Shown here piece after piece: positions 7,485-15,529 of a DNA stretch of 37,315 nucleotides (position 1 is its first letter; every line of letters begins with the position of its first letter). The DNA is taken from contig NZ_JAAHHG010000053.1 of the NCBI RefSeq assembly GCF_010692555.1, positions 1-37,315 of the forward strand. The letters are read 5' to 3'. The DNA comes from Okeania sp. SIO3B5 (lineage in GTDB: Bacteria > Cyanobacteriota > Cyanobacteriia > Cyanobacteriales > Microcoleaceae). Below the pieces are notes generated by a model, which had not been told where the DNA came from, made no database searches, and saw only the letters and a list, made by a program, of their open reading frames with translations. The position numbers were made by a program, and so were the translations under genes.

Positions 7485-10400
7485 TTACAGGCGATATAAC
7501 TTAGTCTCAAAAACAGATTCTAGCTCCGCTCCTTGTTCCTTTTCGACAAATGATTTGAACTGCTGATCCGGAAAGTATATGAATACTTCTTCATACTTTT
7601 GCGCTAGCTCCGATATATTAAAATAACTTGAAAATTCACTGGCATCAACATCATTTATGACTTGGAAGTCAACATCTTTATCTACCAAATGACTCAAACC
7701 TAGGACGAAACTGTGCGTAGCTTCACTAATAACAACCGGACGATTTGCGACATTAATCAGTGGAGCCATGTTCAAATTTAATGCATTTGCTGTTGTACCT
7801 TGTTCTAGGTAATCCCAACCTGGTGTTTTGGCGATCATGATAGCTGAAATAACTCCAACGAAAACCATTGTTAGATATGCAAATCTCCAAAAGACTTTTT
7901 CCCAAGCTGAGAATGAAAATATCATACATTTAGTCAGAAAATAGGCGACAGAAATTTGCACAAATAATAGAGAAGGAAGTAGATATCTAGATTGCAGAGA
8001 GCGTCCGCCACCAAAAATCAGATCAGCAGTTACCAGAACTAGAGGTGTCAATACAATTGATATCACTACTAATGACCAAACTCTCCTTGGTGTAAATCGA
8101 ATCAGAAAGTATAAAGATATAACAACAAGACCAAAGATTAAATAACTGGAATAAGACTCTATTCTGGGAACGGAGTTATTCCAATTTAAAAAGGAACTAC
8201 CTAAGCTATTGAGCAAACCTCTGATCAAAATAGAAATATTGGAGTTTCGACTACTTACCCATTTTGTCTTTTCTTGAATTTCATCGAGACTTGTCAATAT
8301 CACAATTATCCAAGGGAGAAATGCTACGAAAGCAACTGACATACTGACAATAAAAGGAACTAAGTAAGAACGAATTTGTTTGAGGCCAAGGGAAAGCATA
8401 TATAAGCAATAACCAAAAGCAACAAATACAAAAAACAGGTGTGAATAGAAACCAAAGGTGAAAGTCAGTGTGCAAATTCCCCAACTTAGTTTATCATTTT
8501 TCCTCATAGCACGCAGGAGTGCTATGGTACAGATTAAAGTAGCAAGTCCAAAAAGACTATACTGACGGGCTCCCTGAGATAGTAGAATGTGATAAGGTGA
8601 AACACTAATTAGTCCAACTGCAATCCATCCTACCGATCGCGAACCAAAAAGCTCATAGCAAAGCCAATAAACAGCAGGCAAACAAGCAAATCCTAATATT
8701 ACAGATAAAACTCTGGCAGCAAAAGGATCTTTGAAAATTGAAATTACAAAACGAGATAAGACGTAGTAGAGAGGAGTGTGTTCTGAATTACCCGCTAGTG
8801 CCGACATAGTATCTGGTAAACCTTTGGCAGATGTTGGCACTTGATAAGTGAGGATTTTCTCTGCACTAATAATTTCCCCATTAAAAACTTCTTCAACAAT
8901 TTGAGTTCGGTTATAACCTGCTATTCGATAAAAGCCTCTAACTTCATCAGCATTGTAAGGCTTTTGATCTAAGTTGGCGAAAGATAAAAAGATGCGCAAT
9001 ACCAGGATCGCAACGATCAAAACTTTCCAAGCGATCGGCATAGAAAGTTCAGTTTGCTGATACTGATGAACTTGAGGTAGATGGAAGGATAAAATATTTG
9101 TTCTTATTAAGAATAGGTAAATAATTACCCCTCCTACAATCGCGACTAACACGACTAAAACTCTTTTCAATAAACCTTGATAGACATATAAAAATAGCCG
9201 AATATTACTGAGAAAATTTAGTTCTCCCATTGACTCAGTATTTTGAATAGCTAAAGTTTCCTTGGTCTTTCCATCATCTGTTAACTTGAATATTTCTAAA
9301 CTAGCTGAACCAAAGGTGTAGATAGTCCTATCATTAATATAGTTTGGTGAAAAAACAATCGGCTTTCCTGATGAAGGCACATTAGCTATTCTTGATAGGG
9401 GTAATGAAGCATCTGCAATTTGTTTGAATGATTGCCCTCCATCTTCACTTTTGTATAACCCAAGACCTAGCACACCCAACACAAGTGTTTTATCGTTCTC
9501 ATAGTTTGGTGAAATAGCAATAGCTTCCAACTCAGGGGAGTCAGTACCTAATCCAGGTATAGTGAGTCGCTGGTTCCAAGTTTTTCCTGCGTCCTGTGAT
9601 TGAAAAAGACCTCGACCCCTGGTACTAACAAATAAAGTTTGATCCTGTGCAAAACCTGGAGAAATAACTATCTGCATTTTTCCTGCTTCTGTTAAAGCTG
9701 TATTTTCACTTATTGCTTCCCAGTTTTTCCCCGCGTCGGTACTCTTGTAGATTCCCTTCTCTCCAGTGACATAGATAGTACGATCGCTAGCAAAATTAGG
9801 GGATATGGCAATAGACGGACCAGTGTTGCCTTGAAGAGATGGAACCTGACCAACTTTCTGATAGTCTTTACCTCCATTTTGAGACCGATAGACATTACCC
9901 TTCTGAGCTAGGATGTAAACAGTCCTATCGTTCGAGAAGTCTGGAGAAACACCTATTGTGAGTCCACGTTCTTCCTTTGGCATAGAACTAATTGACCAGG
10001 AGATACCCCCATCCTGACTTCTTGCTACCTTTGTCCAGAGTAGTGATGCCCATAGTGTTTTATCTTGATCGTAGTTTGGAGAAAAAGCAACATCAAAGTA
10101 GCGACGAGGATCATAGTTTGCTGGTAGTGATTCCCACTTTCTAGTAAACCAAGGTTCTTGGAGACCTCTTTCAGCAATTTTCCAAGTTTGACCGCCATCG
10201 CTACTGATATTAATGTGGCCAACGTAATCTACAGTTGCCAAAGTTGAATCATTAGAAACTGCCATTGCAACCACTGTGCTCCTGAGTATGGTTTCTAAGT
10301 CTTGCCAATTTTCCCCCCGGTCTTCAGACTTGAAGAGACCATCAAAACCTGCTAGGAAACTCACGCTGCCATCTGTAGAGAACTCCAGCTCAGTAAAGCT

Positions 10401-11339
10401 AGGTTGCTTCATATCTTCAGCTTGAGGATCAATTATGAGTCCCTGAGTTTTTCCTTGCCATTCTTGGCCATTCCAGTAAAATAACCCAGTATTTGCTGTA
10501 GAAACGAACAGTTGTGGTTCATTTTGGGAACCTGGAATAATTTTGATATCTTTAATAAGCTCATTGGCGATCGGAATTGCCTGTTTTGTCCAATTTTTGC
10601 CTTGGTCAGTTGTTTGAAAAATACCCTGGGTTTCAGTCCCAAGCCACATTGAATTGACTGGCCCATCTAGCATAGACTCTATAGCAACAATTGGACTATC
10701 AAGTGGTACGCCAGATGCAGCGCGATCGCTAGCTTGCCAAGTTGCTCCACTGTCGCGAGATACTAAGAGTTCCTTTGTATTGGCAGCAATAACTAATTTG
10801 CCATCATTAGAAAAACCCAGAGCTTCAATAGGACTTTTACTTTGGAAGACCTGTTGCCAACTATCCCCAGAATTTTTAGTTAAGTAGAGTTGATCAGATA
10901 TACTTGCTAGGACAATCTTTGATGAAGTTGGTGAAACAATTATATGGTCTATAGTAAGTTCATCTAAACCTTTACTGGTATTTTGCCAGGTAAGTCCTTT
11001 GTCTGATGAGCGATAGATTCCATCTCCAAGTGTTCCCAGAAATGCTAAACCATCATTTTGCTGACTCAACTCCAGATCTGTGATAAACAAACTAGAATAA
11101 TCTAAACCCTGAGTAATACGCTGCCATGAAACGCCTCCATCAGATGAACGATAAAGGTTATTTCTAACAACAATTAATACTGTCTGGTCTTGTTGATAAT
11201 TTGGTGATAGTTCAACGTGTGTGACAACATCATGTGGACGATGCGCCACTGAGATACCCATATTCACAAGTAGTGCCATTAGGAAGGCAACTAATACTAA
11301 TCTGACAAATTGTGTGATTCGGGAAAGGCTTTGAGTCAT
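7485..11339 (-). CDS. Asp-box beta-propeller fused to a GT39/ArnT-like membrane glycosyltransferase
   Basis: The 1284-residue protein has two halves. After an N-terminal hydrophobic segment (10-30, signal or anchor) come many Asp-box/BNR repeats of the form S-x-D-x-G-x-x-W, e.g. SSDGGVSW 65-72, SSDKGLTW 111-118, SEDRGENW 338-345, SSDGGQTW 379-386, SQDGGISW 441-448, STDAGKNW 533-540 and SQDAGKTW 581-588. They alternate with FSPNYxxDxT strands, as in sortilin/Ycf48-like propellers. A membrane helix follows at about 725-745. The second half is a multi-helix GT-C domain: the first-loop acidic pair Asp798-Glu799 (in NADEVRGF), SEHTPLYYVLSRF, and repeated hydrophobic helices to about 1150, then a soluble tail. 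Such enzymes use polyprenyl-phosphate sugars to glycosylate targets outside the membrane. The propeller may position the acceptor. The substrate is unknown. Confidence 0.85.
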   Translation of the reverse strand: MTQSLSRITQFVRLVLVAFLMALLVNMGISVAHRPHDVVTHVELSPNYQQDQTVLIVVRNNLYRSSDGGVSWQRITQGLDYSSLFITDLELSQQNDGLAFLGTLGDGIYRSSDKGLTWQNTSKGLDELTIDHIIVSPTSSKIVLASISDQLYLTKNSGDSWQQVFQSKSPIEALGFSNDGKLVIAANTKELLVSRDSGATWQASDRAASGVPLDSPIVAIESMLDGPVNSMWLGTETQGIFQTTDQGKNWTKQAIPIANELIKDIKIIPGSQNEPQLFVSTANTGLFYWNGQEWQGKTQGLIIDPQAEDMKQPSFTELEFSTDGSVSFLAGFDGLFKSEDRGENWQDLETILRSTVVAMAVSNDSTLATVDYVGHINISSDGGQTWKIAERGLQEPWFTRKWESLPANYDPRRYFDVAFSPNYDQDKTLWASLLWTKVARSQDGGISWSISSMPKEERGLTIGVSPDFSNDRTVYILAQKGNVYRSQNGGKDYQKVGQVPSLQGNTGPSIAISPNFASDRTIYVTGEKGIYKSTDAGKNWEAISENTALTEAGKMQIVISPGFAQDQTLFVSTRGRGLFQSQDAGKTWNQRLTIPGLGTDSPELEAIAISPNYENDKTLVLGVLGLGLYKSEDGGQSFKQIADASLPLSRIANVPSSGKPIVFSPNYINDRTIYTFGSASLEIFKLTDDGKTKETLAIQNTESMGELNFLSNIRLFLYVYQGLLKRVLVVLVAIVGGVIIYLFLIRTNILSFHLPQVHQYQQTELSMPIAWKVLIVAILVLRIFLSFANLDQKPYNADEVRGFYRIAGYNRTQIVEEVFNGEIISAEKILTYQVPTSAKGLPDTMSALAGNSEHTPLYYVLSRFVISIFKDPFAARVLSVILGFACLPAVYWLCYELFGSRSVGWIAVGLISVSPYHILLSQGARQYSLFGLATLICTIALLRAMRKNDKLSWGICTLTFTFGFYSHLFFVFVAFGYCLYMLSLGLKQIRSYLVPFIVSMSVAFVAFLPWIIVILTSLDEIQEKTKWVSSRNSNISILIRGLLNSLGSSFLNWNNSVPRIESYSSYLIFGLVVISLYFLIRFTPRRVWSLVVISIVLTPLVLVTADLIFGGGRSLQSRYLLPSLLFVQISVAYFLTKCMIFSFSAWEKVFWRFAYLTMVFVGVISAIMIAKTPGWDYLEQGTTANALNLNMAPLINVANRPVVISEATHSFVLGLSHLVDKDVDFQVINDVDASEFSSYFNISELAQKYEEVFIYFPDQQFKSFVEKEQGAELESVFETKLYRL

Positions 11340-11367
11340 AAAAATTATCTCCTAATTAATTGGACTT

Positions 11368-11515
11368 ATACCAATTCTCAAAAACTTTGCTATACTTGAA
11401 CTTTCTATTTCTAAATACTATTTATTGACGTAATTTTATTGTTAACTAACCTCTGTGATTTTTCCAGTTATTTTTACCACCTTCCAAGGGTAGCATTACT
11501 TTTGAGAAATGGTAT
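11368..11515. mobile_element. Mini-element family D, copy 1
   Basis: The ends ATACCAATTCTCAAAA and TTTTGAGAAATGGTAT form inverted repeats of about 24 bp with a few mismatches. The 148 bp element carries no gene. A second element with the same ATACCATTTCTC end lies at 11613-11719, and the two bracket a small TPR gene relic. Confidence 0.6.
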
Positions 11516-11543
11516 TACACAAGTAAAAGAATAGAACAGTGGG

Positions 11544-11612
11544 ACAATTGCCTCCTCATAGTCTTCTAATTTATTTTTAACATCATCTCAAATATAAGCA
11601 TCTGCATGATTC
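11544..11612 (-). pseudogene. TPR-coding relic resembling the dxr TPR extension
   Basis: On the minus strand the sequence reads MNHADAYI, a stop, then DDVKNKLEDYEEAI. This closely follows [23 protein letters not shown] in the TPR region of dxr (about 4003-4067), and many bases match (e.g. GTCTTCTAAT against ATCTTCTAAT). It is one TPR unit, cut at both sides by family D mini-elements and interrupted by a stop. It may be a remnant of another TPR gene or a scrap moved from a dxr-like gene. Confidence 0.65.
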
Positions 11613-11719
11613 ATACCATTTCTCTGTAACAATGCGCTTAATAATTCTTACGAAAACCTGAATTTTACTAATAGCTGTTATCTTTAAGTATTAAGCGCAA
11701 CTTTATGGAGAAATGGTAT
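11613..11719. mobile_element. Mini-element family D, copy 2
   Basis: The 107 bp element has ends ATACCATTTCTC and GAGAAATGGTAT, extended by GCGCTTAATA and TATTAAGCGC. This gives terminal inverted repeats of about 31 bp with a few mismatches. It has no coding capacity. The remaining DNA up to the sulfotransferase (11720-11832) is AT-rich and should hold its promoter, but no clear boxes stand out. Confidence 0.65.
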
Positions 11720-11832
11720 CAGGGTCTATCTCTTGGAAAAAAGAATGTCATTTATGATATTAAAAACTTAGTAAACCTTACTAGCATTTTCTAAATAAGA
11801 TATTATATAAAAAATTTTGATTTCTGTGAAAT

Positions 11833-12693
11833 ATGAATAATTTAATTCAGAAAATACGTCAATCTATCCGACTCATTAAAAATGACATGATTCATAAGTA
11901 TTATGACTTGAGAATCAATCAAGTTGAAGACCCATACCGAGCAATGTTCAGAAAGGAACCATACAAGTTCGTTTTTATTCTCAGCCATATGCGTTCTGGT
12001 TCTTCATTACTAGCTAATATATTAAGCTCTCATAAAGAAATCTTAGGATATGGTGAAACTCACATTCAATATGCCTCTGAATTTGATTTAAATAAATTAG
12101 TATTTAAAGTATATCATAAAACCCAAAATATTCATAGGTTGCAAGACTTAAAAAATTTGATAATGAGTCATAAATATATTCTTGATAAAGCTTTACACAA
12201 TAAGATTTTTTTAGATGAAAAATTGTTAACTTCGGAAAAGTTATATGGTATATTTCTCATCAGAGATCCAGAGAGAACAATAGCTAGTATTCTCGATCTC
12301 AAGCCACACTGGAGTGAAGAAAAAGCATTAACTTATTATTTAAATCGTTTATCAACTTTAGAAAGATATGCAAAGTTAATTAATAACAAAGAACGTACTT
12401 TGATAATTACCTACGATCAACTTCTGAATCAGACGGACTTAGTTTTTGATGCTTTAAAAAAAGTTCTGGGAACACAATCAGAATTTTCGGAGGAATACAA
12501 AGTAACAAATAAAACAGGAAGACCTGGAATAGGTGATTCTAAAGAGAATATTAAAGCAGGTCGTATTGTTAGAAACCCTAGAAAATTAGAACAAAAAATA
12601 ACTCCGACATCAATTGCAGAAGGAATTAAGCAGTTTGAAAATTGTGCTTTAAAACTTTCTGAGTATTGTAGTTTTGTGAAAAATCCCAACTAA
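11833..12693 (+). CDS. Sulfotransferase family protein
   Basis: A 286-residue protein with the PAPS-binding signatures of sulfotransferases. The 5'-phosphosulfate loop is SHMRSGSSLL (51-60, after the beta strand FVFIL). The 3'-phosphate motif is FLIRDPERTIAS (141-152), with the Arg and Ser expected for PAPS contact. The conserved GETH at 74-77 follows the first helix. Enzymes of this group transfer sulfate from PAPS to hydroxyls on carbohydrates or small molecules. No signal peptide is seen, so it acts in the cytosol or at the membrane face. It lies just upstream of, and co-directional with, the DUF2079 gene (about 60 bp to the chosen start). An operon is likely, and a role in surface glycan modification is a reasonable inference. 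The substrate is unknown. Confidence 0.8.
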   Translation: MNNLIQKIRQSIRLIKNDMIHKYYDLRINQVEDPYRAMFRKEPYKFVFILSHMRSGSSLLANILSSHKEILGYGETHIQYASEFDLNKLVFKVYHKTQNIHRLQDLKNLIMSHKYILDKALHNKIFLDEKLLTSEKLYGIFLIRDPERTIASILDLKPHWSEEKALTYYLNRLSTLERYAKLINNKERTLIITYDQLLNQTDLVFDALKKVLGTQSEFSEEYKVTNKTGRPGIGDSKENIKAGRIVRNPRKLEQKITPTSIAEGIKQFENCALKLSEYCSFVKNPN

Positions 12694-12756
12694 TTTTTGT
12701 GCTTTGTGCTACTTTTTCTGTTACAAATTGACTTGCGGAATGTGGGATTTAAAAAT

Positions 12757-14310
12757 ATGACGCTTTTTCCACCACCTGTTGTGAGTAGGATAATAATTGT
12801 TGCAGCCTTGATTTTCTTTTTCTGTAGTAGTTTACGCCACGCCTTGTTCTATTCTACTGGTTTTGACTTAGGCATTTATGACCAAGTTGCATATTTGATT
12901 AGTCAAGGAGAATCTCCTATTTCTTCTTTTTTGGGGTATCACCATCTGGGGAATCATGCTGCTTGGGCAGTCTATCCTCTAGGATTATTTTATCTGATTT
13001 ATCCTAATGTACACTGGCTACTTTTGGTACAAGCTATATGTTTGGCCTTGGGAGCTTGGCCTACTTGGTGTTTAGCCAAACAGGCGGGTTTAAATCAAGG
13101 ACAAGCAGTAGCGATCGCTATTTCTTATCTCCTTTACCCAGTAGTTTTTAATATTAATTTATTTGATTTTCACCCAGAAGTTATGGCGTTACCTGCTATT
13201 TTAGCTGCTATTTTAGCTGCTAGACTGCAACGTATTTTCTGGTTTTGTCTGGCAATTATTTGGGTGTTAGGTTGCAAGGCAGTTTTATCATTAACTGTAG
13301 TTTTTATGGGTGTTTGGTTACTAGCTTTTGAAAGGCGGAAGTTTTGTGGTTTAGTTGCTCTTTGTTTAGGTATTTTTTGGTTTGTGGTTGTCACTCAAGG
13401 AATTATTCCTTTTTTCAGTGGTGAAGAGGTAGCTGGAGTAGGACGTTATAGTTATCTGGGAGATTCTGTTGTGGGAATTATGATTAATATTTTGCTACAA
13501 CCAGGGGTAGTGTTAGGGAAGATATTATCTTTTGAGACTATTAAATATATTTGTTTGTTATTGTTACCTGTAATTTGGGGAATATTTCCTCTACTTGAGA
13601 CAAATCAAACTATTTTGCCTCATCTTATCCCTCTCATTCCAACTATTCCCACAATTGTGTTGAATGTGTTGTCTGAAGTATCGTTTCAAAGAAGTTTAAA
13701 TTATCAATATTCGTTGCCAGCGATCGGTTTTTTATTATTAGCAGTAATTTCTTGTTTAGCAGCAGCTTCAAAAGCTGAAGAAAATCACATTTCATTAGAT
13801 TCATCTTGGAAAAGAGAGTTAAAAATTCCCAAATTTAATCTGAGATTATCAGTACCAAATTTTCAAGCTCCTAAAATGATTATTTTGTGGTCTGTTTTAA
13901 TATTTTTATTGCTTGGCAATGTAGCAGATTTATTTTTATATTGGCAGAGTTTGGATACTTGGCAAGCCACAAAAAATGCAATTACTTATGTCAAAACTGA
14001 AGGAGGGGTACTCACAGATAATAGATTAGCACCTCATTTTACCCATCGTTCAACAGTAAAGTTATTGAATCAAACACAGCCAGATAATTTAGATGAATTT
14101 GATTATGTAGTTTTGAATTTACGTCATCCTTGGCCAGATACTGAGGAGGCGGGTATTATTCTGTTTAAGAGTCTTCAAAATAACCAAGAATGGAAATTAA
14201 ATTATCAGCAAAATGATGTACTGGTATTTCAAAGGGAAGAAGGAGGAAAAATTGGTAGTGGTGCAGCCGTAATTGTAGAGGAATATAGGGAGTTAGGGAC
14301 CCACCCCTAA
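12757..14310 (+). CDS. DUF2079 multi-pass membrane protein (copy 1)
   Basis: A 517-residue integral membrane protein of the DUF2079 family, distantly related to GT-C glycosyltransferases but of unproven function. Helices start at about 11-25 and recur to about 420, and a soluble C-terminal domain follows. Conserved landmarks are FDLGIYDQ (36-43, an acidic first-loop motif), HHLGNHAAW (62-70) and DFHPEVMALP (137-146). I used the ATG at 12757; an in-frame TTG at 12697 would add 20 residues but lies only 3 bases after the upstream stop and does not match the paralogue. A second copy lies at 16925-18421 and aligns over its whole length. The last residues come from a repeat (CCCACCCCTAACCCC), so the natural end may have been altered. 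Confidence 0.85.
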   Translation: MTLFPPPVVSRIIIVAALIFFFCSSLRHALFYSTGFDLGIYDQVAYLISQGESPISSFLGYHHLGNHAAWAVYPLGLFYLIYPNVHWLLLVQAICLALGAWPTWCLAKQAGLNQGQAVAIAISYLLYPVVFNINLFDFHPEVMALPAILAAILAARLQRIFWFCLAIIWVLGCKAVLSLTVVFMGVWLLAFERRKFCGLVALCLGIFWFVVVTQGIIPFFSGEEVAGVGRYSYLGDSVVGIMINILLQPGVVLGKILSFETIKYICLLLLPVIWGIFPLLETNQTILPHLIPLIPTIPTIVLNVLSEVSFQRSLNYQYSLPAIGFLLLAVISCLAAASKAEENHISLDSSWKRELKIPKFNLRLSVPNFQAPKMIILWSVLIFLLLGNVADLFLYWQSLDTWQATKNAITYVKTEGGVLTDNRLAPHFTHRSTVKLLNQTQPDNLDEFDYVVLNLRHPWPDTEEAGIILFKSLQNNQEWKLNYQQNDVLVFQREEGGKIGSGAAVIVEEYRELGTHP

Positions 14311-14326
14311 CCCCTCCCAGGAGGGG
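14311..14326 (+). terminator. Hairpin directly after the DUF2079 stop codon
   Basis: CCCCTCC and GGAGGGG pair perfectly around a two-base loop immediately after the TAA. No T-run follows, so it is a weak terminator candidate. It also belongs to a dispersed cyanobacterial repeat (CCCCTAACCCCTCCCAGGAG), and the position may be coincidental. Confidence 0.3.
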
Positions 14327-14416
14327 AATATGAGGAGATGGACAGTGGAAAAAACTCTGAGTAAGAAATAAACCGAAATACATCCTCTTTATTTTAGTAA
14401 GCATTCAGCCGTCAGC

Positions 14417-14613
14417 GCTTCCCTGCGGGATGCTACGCAAACAGGGTTCAGCTATTGCTTTTAGTTCTATATAAAAGCTTTAGTAATTGAGGCAGAATTT
14501 ATACTTACTATCAAAGTCTGCTTTAAAGTCTATATTAATTTAAACCCCCTCATAAGAGCTGAGAGCTGACAGCTAATAGCTGTTTGCGTTTGCGTAGCAT
14601 CCCGTAGGGAAGC
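14417..14613. repeat. Inverted-repeat element between the DUF2079 gene and the DNA-binding module
   Basis: The 22 bp arms at 14417-14438 and 14592-14613 are reverse complements with one mismatch; the core is GCGTAGCATCCCG. Between them is AT-rich DNA with AGCTGACAGCTAATAGCTG. The word type is common in Moorena/Okeania-like genomes. Beside it, 14613-14640 holds GCATTCCGCAGGAAATGC. No gene is present in 14327-14704. Confidence 0.6.
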
Positions 14614-14704
14614 ATTCCGCAGGAAATGCTTACAAAAATCATTACCACTCAGCAACACCTAAAAAATTACCGACCACATTGCTGTGATCGGCTCCTTTGA
14701 TTTT

Positions 14705-14953
14705 TTATTCTTCTTCGTTTGTGTCTTCTGGTAGTTTTTCGACCTGCTCCAACAGTCTAGCTATTTCTTTTTCTAGAGAAGCTGTTTTATTTAGAAATCC
14801 AGCTTTGGCTGTCTGGCTTTCTGTCAATTTTTTCTCCAAATGCTCGCTATGAGCGTTCATGTAATCTAATGCTTCTGAAACTACTTCCCGAAACAGGCCA
14901 AGGATTCCCCCAATAATCCTATAGATTGTAGTTCGTCCCACGCTTGAACCCAC
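14705..14953 (-). CDS. Coiled-coil protein overlapping a ribbon-helix-helix-like ORF (second part)
   Basis: An 82-residue frame from a GTG (14953) that overlaps the upstream ORF by 73 bp in another frame. After a short start (SSVGRTTIYRIIGGIL) it is mostly charged helix from about 35 to 75, with heptad-like spacing (LEKKLTESQ, ASLEKEIARLLEQVEKL), so a coiled coil is likely. Two readings are possible: a separate gene coupled to 14881-15081, or the C-terminal half of one DNA-binding/coiled-coil protein split by a frameshift. DNA-binding domain followed by coiled coil is a common order in plasmid and phage regulators, which makes the frameshift reading attractive but unproven. Confidence 0.5.
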   Translation of the reverse strand: MGSSVGRTTIYRIIGGILGLFREVVSEALDYMNAHSEHLEKKLTESQTAKAGFLNKTASLEKEIARLLEQVEKLPEDTNEEE

Positions 14954-15081
14954 TTCTCCAGCAGCTCGCTTTGACTGGTATTCAATGCTTCTGCTATCTC
15001 CTTCATTCTTTCCTTTGTTTTAGGAGTTACTGACAGATTTAATTTGTCTTTCCTAATTCCGTATTTCGGTTTTCCGGCCAT
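14881..15081 (-). CDS. Small ribbon-helix-helix-like DNA-binding protein (first part)
   Basis: A 66-residue frame that starts MAGKPKYGIRKDKLNLSVTP. The segment from KLNLSVTPKTKERM to ALNTSQSELLEKW has the pattern of a ribbon-helix-helix regulator: a strand with alternating residues, then two helices. The last ~20 residues (AWDELQSIGLLG...) look unlike a normal family end and overlap the next frame, which suggests a frameshift. It is divergent from the ParB-like gene at 15530. A role in autoregulation or plasmid-type control is a guess from the fold. Confidence 0.55.
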   Translation of the reverse strand: MAGKPKYGIRKDKLNLSVTPKTKERMKEIAEALNTSQSELLEKWVQAWDELQSIGLLGESLACFGK

Positions 15082-15133
15082 ATATTTTTACGTCACTCAT
15101 CTTTTGGGTACAAAAATATTTTACTTAAACCTC

Positions 15134-15164
15134 TTGACATAATCTTATACGTAATTAATAATAA
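15134..15164 (+). promoter_or_regulatory. Candidate sigma-70 promoter for the 15530 gene
   Basis: A perfect -35 box TTGACA lies at 15134-15139. AT-rich hexamers resembling TATAAT (TAATAA) occur 16 and 19 bases downstream. If real, the transcript for the gene at 15530 would have a leader of about 350 nt that includes a family P repeat. Reading frames are absent in the leader. Confidence 0.35.
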
Positions 15165-15326
15165 TATTAAGTATTTACGCCAAAGATGTTCGGGAGGTGA
15201 CACCCAACGAAGCAGTTCAAACAGTTAAAACCTAGTACTTAACTGAAATAGCCATACTTATTTTCAGTGACTATCTAATCTATATCTTTCCGGGTGAGGC
15301 TTTTGTCTACTAATTTCACCCCTTTC

Positions 15327-15473
15327 TTACCGAATAATTAAGTTTTAAAGCGTCTCCTTTATAAGGAGAAACAAGCGGTCGAGGGATGGATGGGTTTCCT
15401 AACCATATCCAATCGACCAAGAGAGAAAAAACTTTCCTTTGAGTCAATCCTCTTGTTTTGAAGGAGAGGTAAT
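15327..15473 (-). mobile_element. Two-hairpin repeat, family P, copy 2
   Basis: On the minus strand it starts AATTACCTCTCCTTC with an AAGAGGATTGA hairpin partner. It ends with TCTCCTTATAAAGGAGACGC, CTTTAAAACTTAATTATTC and GGTAA. An insert (TCGACCGCTTG and nearby) separates the two hairpins. It lies in the leader of the ParB-like gene and adjoins ATTAATTATTCATTATTAAT repeats. Confidence 0.55.
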
Positions 15474-15529
15474 TATTAATTATTCATTATTAATTGTTGA
15501 ACCCTTTTACCCCTTTTTACATCTTTCAA

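Noticed and set aside
8281-10887. Several ORFs on both strands inside the propeller-GT fusion
   Set aside because: All are in other frames of a long, well-supported gene.
12697-12756. TTG start that extends DUF2079 copy 1 by 20 residues
   Set aside because: It follows the upstream stop by 3 bases, and the paralogue and family begin at the later ATG.
15174-15326. Riboswitch in the leader of the ParB-like gene
   Set aside because: I see no known aptamer motif; the leader is mostly repeat DNA.
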